A DNA stretch of 36,555 nucleotides, taken from contig JANQJB010000001.1 in the NCBI GenBank assembly GCA_028281865.1, positions 1 through 36,555 of the forward strand, given 5' to 3'. This document shows positions 31,622 to 36,555 of this stretch, in pieces. The notes under the pieces were generated by a model. That model searched no databases. It saw nothing but the letters and a program-made list of their open reading frames with translations, and had not been told where the DNA came from. The position numbers and the translations under genes were made by a program. This DNA is from Marinagarivorans sp. (GTDB taxonomy: Bacteria; Pseudomonadota; Gammaproteobacteria; Pseudomonadales; Cellvibrionaceae). How positions within the stretch are numbered: the first letter of the stretch is position 1; every line of letters starts with the position of its first letter.

Positions 31622-34348
31622 ATGAATTCGATTAGTTTCTCCGTGACAAAGCTTTTTAGCATCTCCCTTAGCACCGTGTTCAGATTGAACATCTGCTCCC
31701 TCGTATTATTGGGCTCCATCGCTTGCTCCCAGAAAGAAGAAAAACAACTCGATCAAGTCTATTTTCTCGATCACAAAATCAAAACAATGGTTCGAACTTA
31801 TTGCGTCGATTGTCACAACCCAGAGAAAGACGAAGGTGAGCTCGATTTAGAAAGCATTCTCGAGGACAGCTTGAATGAGCATGTCACCGTTTGGGAGGAT
31901 GTCGCATGGATGCTAGAGGAACGCGAAATGCCACCGGAGGATGAAGAGGACGTCAAAATACCGACCGAAGAAGAATTTGAGCTGAGCATTACGTGGCTAA
32001 ATGACCGCTTAAATGCCGCTGAAACTGCAGAAAAAATTTTGCTCGCGCAGTCTCCGCACACCGAGCTCGTTGAGCAATATTGCTTGAGCTGCCACAACGC
32101 TGAGGATAAAAAAGCCGGACTCGTTCTCGAAACAATTTATCAAGATGAAATTAGTTCACATACCGAAACGTGGGAGAAAGTACTACGCAAATTGAGCGCC
32201 CGGCAGATGCCGCCTAAAAATCGCAGGCGCCCACCAGAAATTGTGTACGCAGGTTTTACAGAATATCTTGCCGAGACGCTCGATCAAGTCGCTGCTCAAA
32301 ACCCTAACGTTGGCAGGTTAGCCACCTTTCGACGCTTAAATCGTACTGAATATCAAAATGCAATACGCGATTTACTCGGTTTACAAATCGATGCTAGTGA
32401 GCTGCTACCGGCAGATGAAGCCAGCCACGGTTTTGACAACATCACTGTTAGTAACCTTTCACCGACTCTGTTAAATCGTTATCTAGAAGCAGCGCAAAAA
32501 ATTAGCCGTTTGGCTATTGGCAGTCCCAGCAACTTTCCCGATGGAAAGACTATTCGCATACGCCCCGATGTAACACAAGAAAAGCATGTACCTGGCCTTC
32601 CACTCGGATCAAGGGGCGGGGTTAATATTGCTTATAATTTTCCCGAATCAGGCGAATATGATATTCAAATTAATTTAGCGCGCGATCGTAATGAAAAAGT
32701 AGAGGGCTTGGCGGATACGCACATGATGGAGGTGTTGCTCGACCGCAAACCTGTGCAAACGTTTGCTATCAGCCCTCCGCAGGACAAAAAAAATTATTAT
32801 TTTGATGATTCAAAGTTAGTTGCACGCGTTGATGTTGAAGCAGGACCGCGCGATATCGGGGTGACATTTCAACGCCTAAATGATTCACTTGTTGAATTGC
32901 GCAGACAACCCTATAACGCACGTTTCAATTTTCATCGCCATCCGCGTTTAAGCCCCGCAGTTTATCAAGTTTCGATTAACGGGCCATATAATTCCAAACC
33001 CATTGCAGGTTCCTCCACACCAAGCCGCAATATTATTTTTAGTTGCTATCCAACATCACAAGACGACCAAGAATCGTGCGCACAGGAAATTATTACGCAG
33101 TTAACACGCAAAGCATTTCGGCGTGAAGTTTCCGATACAGACTTGGAAAAACCACTGCAATTTTATCGCGAGGCAATTACCGAAGGGAATTTTGATCACG
33201 CAATCGAAATGGCGTTAAATTCTATTCTTGTCAGTCCGAATTTTATTTTTAAAGTCGAGTACGACCCGGAAAACTACACAAGTAAAAAACCATTTCAAAT
33301 TAGCGATATCGAACTGGCTTCGCGCTTATCTTTCTTTTTATGGAATAGCTTGCCCGACGAGGAATTGTTGACATTAGCCATCGAAAACAAACTTTCTAAG
33401 CCAAAAATTCTAGCGGAACAAGTACAACGGTTGCTCGACGATAAACGAAGCGAAGGCATGATAAAAAATTTCGCTTCGCAGTGGTTGTATTTACGCAATC
33501 TCGATTCACACGCACCGGACTTTCGTTTATTCACCGACTTTGACGACAACCTTCGCCAAGCATTTCGCTCTGAAACCGAATTATTCGTCGCTAGCGTGTT
33601 TAGCGATGATCGAAGCGTCACAGATTTACTAAAAGCAAACTATACATTTCTGAATGAAAGGCTCGCCAAGCATTACGGAATTCCGCATATTTACGGCAGT
33701 CGATTTCGCCGCGTAGATTTACCCCACGACAGTTATCGCGGGGGCCTGTTGCGCCAAGGCAGCATTCTTACAATTACCTCGTACGCAACACGCACATCAC
33801 CCGTTGTACGCGGCCACTGGATACTCGAAAATTTAATTGGAACACCGCCACCCCCCGCTCCCCCAGACGTGCCCTCGCTGGAAGACGAAGAGGTCTCCGA
33901 GTCTTTACCCGTGCGCGAACGACTGGCGAAGCATCGCGAGGACCCAAGTTGCGCAAGCTGCCACGATATGATGGACCCTGTGGGTTTTGCACTTGAAAAC
34001 TATGATGCCGTCGGCCGTTGGCGAACACTCGAGCACGGCAAACCCGTCGATGCGTCCGCCGGCATGCCAGACGGAGCGGAGTTTGTTGGAGTCGCAGGCC
34101 TGGAAAATGCGATGTTGGCTCAACCCGATGCGTTTGTGCGCACGCTTACTGAGAAGTTGATGACCTTTGCCCTCGGACGCGGCGTGGAGCACTATGACGC
34201 GCCAACTGTGCGCACGATATTGCGCAATGCCAAAGAAGAGAATTACAGCTTCTCGGCACTCGTTCGCGGCATTGTGACGAGCCCGGCCTTTACAAGCCGT
34301 ATGCCCGCAAGCAAGAATCACAACACAGAACTTGCTCAAACGAACTAA
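31622..34348 (+). CDS. Secreted multi-heme-motif cytochrome with DUF1587/1595/1592/1588/1585 domains and carbohydrate-binding-like insert
   Basis: 908 residues; probably a lipoprotein (SLVLLGSIACSQ, Cys35), although the lipobox is weak and the ATG lacks a good ribosome site. Two N-terminal Planctomycete-type cytochrome modules carry C61-VDC-H65 and C154-LSC-H158, each followed by GEL/AGL and a WEDV/WEKV helix with EMPPE or QMPPK. DUF1587 follows (RRLNRTEYQNAIRDLLGLQI). A beta-rich insert of about 150 residues (roughly 308-458, with GVNIAYNFPESGEYDIQINL) resembles carbohydrate-binding domains of this family. DUF1595 (LTRKAFRREVSDTDLEKPLQ), DUF1592 (IELASRLSFFLWNSLPDEEL), DUF1588 with C777-ASC-H781, and DUF1585 (LTEKLMTFALGRGVEHYDAP) complete the chain. 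It is larger than the first cassette's protein and keeps the full family layout. The DUF1552 gene follows 32 bases on. Confidence 0.92.
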   Translation: MNSISFSVTKLFSISLSTVFRLNICSLVLLGSIACSQKEEKQLDQVYFLDHKIKTMVRTYCVDCHNPEKDEGELDLESILEDSLNEHVTVWEDVAWMLEEREMPPEDEEDVKIPTEEEFELSITWLNDRLNAAETAEKILLAQSPHTELVEQYCLSCHNAEDKKAGLVLETIYQDEISSHTETWEKVLRKLSARQMPPKNRRRPPEIVYAGFTEYLAETLDQVAAQNPNVGRLATFRRLNRTEYQNAIRDLLGLQIDASELLPADEASHGFDNITVSNLSPTLLNRYLEAAQKISRLAIGSPSNFPDGKTIRIRPDVTQEKHVPGLPLGSRGGVNIAYNFPESGEYDIQINLARDRNEKVEGLADTHMMEVLLDRKPVQTFAISPPQDKKNYYFDDSKLVARVDVEAGPRDIGVTFQRLNDSLVELRRQPYNARFNFHRHPRLSPAVYQVSINGPYNSKPIAGSSTPSRNIIFSCYPTSQDDQESCAQEIITQLTRKAFRREVSDTDLEKPLQFYREAITEGNFDHAIEMALNSILVSPNFIFKVEYDPENYTSKKPFQISDIELASRLSFFLWNSLPDEELLTLAIENKLSKPKILAEQVQRLLDDKRSEGMIKNFASQWLYLRNLDSHAPDFRLFTDFDDNLRQAFRSETELFVASVFSDDRSVTDLLKANYTFLNERLAKHYGIPHIYGSRFRRVDLPHDSYRGGLLRQGSILTITSYATRTSPVVRGHWILENLIGTPPPPAPPDVPSLEDEEVSESLPVRERLAKHREDPSCASCHDMMDPVGFALENYDAVGRWRTLEHGKPVDASAGMPDGAEFVGVAGLENAMLAQPDAFVRTLTEKLMTFALGRGVEHYDAPTVRTILRNAKEENYSFSALVRGIVTSPAFTSRMPASKNHNTELAQTN

Positions 34349-34380
34349 TATACTATTGGTAGTTGCATGTAGGTTTATCT

Positions 34381-35721
34381 ATGAATATAAATCTGATTAC
34401 TAAGAAGTCGCTCAGTCGCCGCACTATGCTGCGCAGCACGGGCGCTGCAATTGCGCTGCCGCTATTAGACGCGATGGTGCCTGCCGCAACAGCACTCGAC
34501 CGTATCCCAGCGCTAACAGCTCGTCGCTTGAGTTATACATTCTTACCGATGGGTGCAGACATGAGTCGCTGGATTCCGCCCAACGACCACGACCTCAACA
34601 AGCTCTCATACATCCTCAGTTCGCTTGAGGGCATGAAACACAAGCTGGCGGTAATTACCAACTGCGACCTGCAAAACGCTTACCCTGGCTCACATGCAAC
34701 TTCAAATTCCGCATTTTTAAGCTGTGCTCGGGCAAAACTCACCGAAAGCAACGACTATCACCTCGGCACTACAGTCGATCAAATTGCCGCCAAACACATT
34801 GGCCAACAAACACAGTTACCGTCAATTGAATTGGCTATGGACTTGCTGCAGACCGTTGGACAATGTGATAACGGCTACGCGTGTGTCTATCAAAATAACT
34901 TATCTTGGTCTTCACCCACTACACCGCTTCCCGCCGAAGCACATCCGCGCATTGTGTTCGAAAATTTATTTGGCGCCGGCGGCTCTATTGAACAACGCAA
35001 AGCGGCGATTCAAAGACGAGCGAGTCTGTTGGACGCGGTTAAAGACGATATCAAGCGGCTCAATTCCCGTTTAAATCATGCGGATGGCCTTAAAGTTAGC
35101 GAATACATGGATACGATTCGCGAAGTCGAAAGACGTATCCAAAAAGCTGAGTCGGACGTGGACAAAAACCCCCTGCCCGACCTTGACCGCCCGATGGGTG
35201 TACCCGCTGCATATGCCGATCACGCGCGCCTGATGTACGACTTACAAGTTCTCGCATTTCAAGGCGACATTACCCGCGTCAGCAGTTTTCAGCTCGCACG
35301 TGAGACAAGCACACGTACATACCCTGAAATCGGCGTTAGCGACTCGCACCACCCTCTTTCACACCATGGAAATGACCCCGAAAAGATTGCCCGAATGGCC
35401 AAAATCAATCGCTTCCATGTATCGTTATTTGCGTACTTCTTGGAAAAGCTGGACGCTATTAATGAGGGCAACGGCTCGCTACTGGACAGCTCGTTACTGC
35501 TGTTTGGTAGTGGCATGGGCAACCCCCACAAGCACGATCACAGTAACCTCCCGGTAATGGTCGCCGGTGGCAAATCGTTAGGCTTCAAAGGCAATCAGCA
35601 TATTCGTTACGAAAAGCCCAAGCCGCTCGCGAGTGTGCATCTTACGCTACTCAATAAAGCCGGCATTGCTATGGAGTCGTTTGCTGATAGTGACGGTACG
35701 ATTGGCGAATTGTTCGTTTAG
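34381..35721 (+). CDS. Tat-exported DUF1552 protein, canonical copy
   Basis: 446 residues from the ATG at 34381, with TAGGT 6 bases upstream; a TTG at 34363 is less likely. The Tat signal is LSRRTMLRSTGAAIALPLLD (Arg13-Arg14), cleaved after PAATA. The family motif HxxSHH is intact as HPLSHH (324-329), and the C-terminal segment FGSGMGNPHKHDHSNLP is also typical. The helix SEYMDTIREVERRIQKAESD matches that of the first copy. DUF1552 proteins are placed near the alkaline phosphatase/sulfatase-like fold (my recollection), which suggests a hydrolase acting outside the cytoplasm, but no substrate is known. It is paired with the 908-residue cytochrome, and the ankyrin gene follows after 8 bases. 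Confidence 0.9.
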   Translation: MNINLITKKSLSRRTMLRSTGAAIALPLLDAMVPAATALDRIPALTARRLSYTFLPMGADMSRWIPPNDHDLNKLSYILSSLEGMKHKLAVITNCDLQNAYPGSHATSNSAFLSCARAKLTESNDYHLGTTVDQIAAKHIGQQTQLPSIELAMDLLQTVGQCDNGYACVYQNNLSWSSPTTPLPAEAHPRIVFENLFGAGGSIEQRKAAIQRRASLLDAVKDDIKRLNSRLNHADGLKVSEYMDTIREVERRIQKAESDVDKNPLPDLDRPMGVPAAYADHARLMYDLQVLAFQGDITRVSSFQLARETSTRTYPEIGVSDSHHPLSHHGNDPEKIARMAKINRFHVSLFAYFLEKLDAINEGNGSLLDSSLLLFGSGMGNPHKHDHSNLPVMVAGGKSLGFKGNQHIRYEKPKPLASVHLTLLNKAGIAMESFADSDGTIGELFV

Positions 35722-35729
35722 GCAATAAC

Positions 35730-36555
35730 ATGCGACTTGCATTCTCCGCGCTCCTTACCGCAGCGATATTCGTTCATTCCTATTGTTTTGCTGCTGCCGA
35801 TATCGCAGACGCTGCCGAGTCTTCTGCGGTTGATAAACTCAAGCAACTTCTCGCCCAAAATCTTGATATCAACGCTGCACAAGCTGACGGAACCACTGCA
35901 CTGCATTGGGCTGCATACCACGACGATACTCAAATGGCGGAAACTTTGTTGGCAGCCGGTGCGAAGGTAAACGTTAAAAACCACTTTCGCATGAGTCCAC
36001 TAATCCTCGCGTGTCAAAACGGTAATGAAGCAATCGTTAAACTCCTTCTCGCCAATGGCAGCGACCCAAACCAGAACTACGCAGGCGGTGAAACAGCATT
36101 AATGACAGCAGCCCGCACTGGTATCACCGGCGTCGTCCAAGCGCTTTTATCCGCCGGAGCCGATGTCAATGCGCGCGACGACAATTACCAAACTGCCCTG
36201 ATGTGGGCAGCCGCGGAAGGCCATTTGGCAGTCGTTGAACTGCTGTTGGAAGCAAAAGCGGACTATTCGCATACACTGGCGTCGGGCTTCAACTCGCTTT
36301 TCTTCGCTGCGCGCGAAGGCAAAACCGACGTTGCCTTGCGTTTAATCAAAGCCGGTATTGACGTAAATTCGGTTATCACACCAGCAGATGATTTTAGGCT
36401 CACTAACAAGACCGCGCTTAAAGGTAGTAGCCCTTTAATCCTCGCAATTGAAAATGGCCACTTTGAACTCGCTGCAGAATTACTCGCAATAGGGGCGAAA
36501 CCCAACGACCAACGCTCGGGTTTTGCACCGCTGCACACGATAACCTGGGTAAGAA
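35730..36555 (+). CDS. Secreted ankyrin-repeat protein (cut by window edge)
   Basis: 275 residues are visible from the ATG at 35730; the frame is open at the window end. A Sec signal peptide, MRLAFSALLTAAIFVHSYCF followed by AAA, precedes at least six ankyrin repeats with the usual TALHWAAYHDDTQMAETLLA, SPLILACQNGNEAIVKLLLA, TALMTAARTGITGVVQALLS, TALMWAAAEGHLAVVELLLE, NSLFFAAREGKTDVALRLIK and SPLILAIENGHFELAAELLA units. It starts 8 bases after the DUF1552 stop and has a weak ribosome site (AGG 8 bases upstream), so it is probably in the same operon. Periplasmic ankyrin proteins usually act as binding scaffolds; here it may hold the cytochrome or DUF1552 partner. That role is inference. Confidence 0.9.
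   Translation, partial: MRLAFSALLTAAIFVHSYCFAAADIADAAESSAVDKLKQLLAQNLDINAAQADGTTALHWAAYHDDTQMAETLLAAGAKVNVKNHFRMSPLILACQNGNEAIVKLLLANGSDPNQNYAGGETALMTAARTGITGVVQALLSAGADVNARDDNYQTALMWAAAEGHLAVVELLLEAKADYSHTLASGFNSLFFAAREGKTDVALRLIKAGIDVNSVITPADDFRLTNKTALKGSSPLILAIENGHFELAAELLAIGAKPNDQRSGFAPLHTITWVR

Overview
The window looks like a chromosome segment of a marine gammaproteobacterium, most likely of the Cellvibrionaceae type (Saccharophagus/Teredinibacter relatives). The grounds are moderate GC, a lipoprotein with a polyserine linker (a trait described for Saccharophagus), a PEP-CTERM protein, gammaproteobacterial TrpR, SlyD and IbpA homologues, and an AddB/AddA-like repair pair. This assignment is inference. 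I saw no tRNA, rRNA, CRISPR array, insertion sequence or integrase.

Layout. (1) 1-2400, minus: an RND efflux permease (cut by the window edge) and its lipoprotein periplasmic adaptor, which carries a long Gly/Lys/Arg-rich tail. (2) 2841-7835, minus: a glucosylglycerate module of D-glycerate 3-kinase, glucosyl-3-phosphoglycerate phosphatase, glucosyl-3-phosphoglycerate synthase and a GH13_18 phosphorylase that probably degrades glucosylglycerate. Together these could make, break down and recycle the compatible solute. (3) 8194-12942, minus: a nitrate ABC importer (nrtA, nrtB, nrtD) ending in an outer-membrane porin, with NtrC-like sites and a sigma-54-like element upstream. (4) 13400-16383: a predicted lipoprotein methyltransferase, a PEP-CTERM protein behind a sigma-54-type promoter, an unknown single-TM protein and an orphan type IV pilin-like protein. 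(5) 16580-18866, plus: a tightly coupled trpR-trpE-trpG operon with a TrpR operator lying on its promoter and a possibly leaderless first cistron. (6) 18920-20106, minus: an IbpA-type small heat shock protein with a clear sigma-32 promoter and a ROSE-like RNA thermometer, then slyD. (7) 20168-26315, minus: the AddA-like helicase-nuclease and AddB-like protein. (8) 27135-36555, plus: two successive cassettes, each a secreted multi-domain cytochrome protein (DUF1587/1595/1592/1588/1585) followed by a Tat-exported DUF1552 protein. A small conserved hypothetical gene lies between them and a secreted ankyrin-repeat protein follows, cut by the window edge.

How they fit. Regions 2 and 3 share a nitrogen theme: glucosylglycerate is known as a nitrogen-free compatible solute that accumulates under nitrogen limitation, and it sits beside nitrate uptake. 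Region 8 is the least understood part and the best candidate for an undescribed system: an exported cytochrome plus DUF1552 machine of the kind known mainly by domain from Planctomycetes, present here in two unequal copies. The first DUF1552 copy has lost key residues of the family motif.
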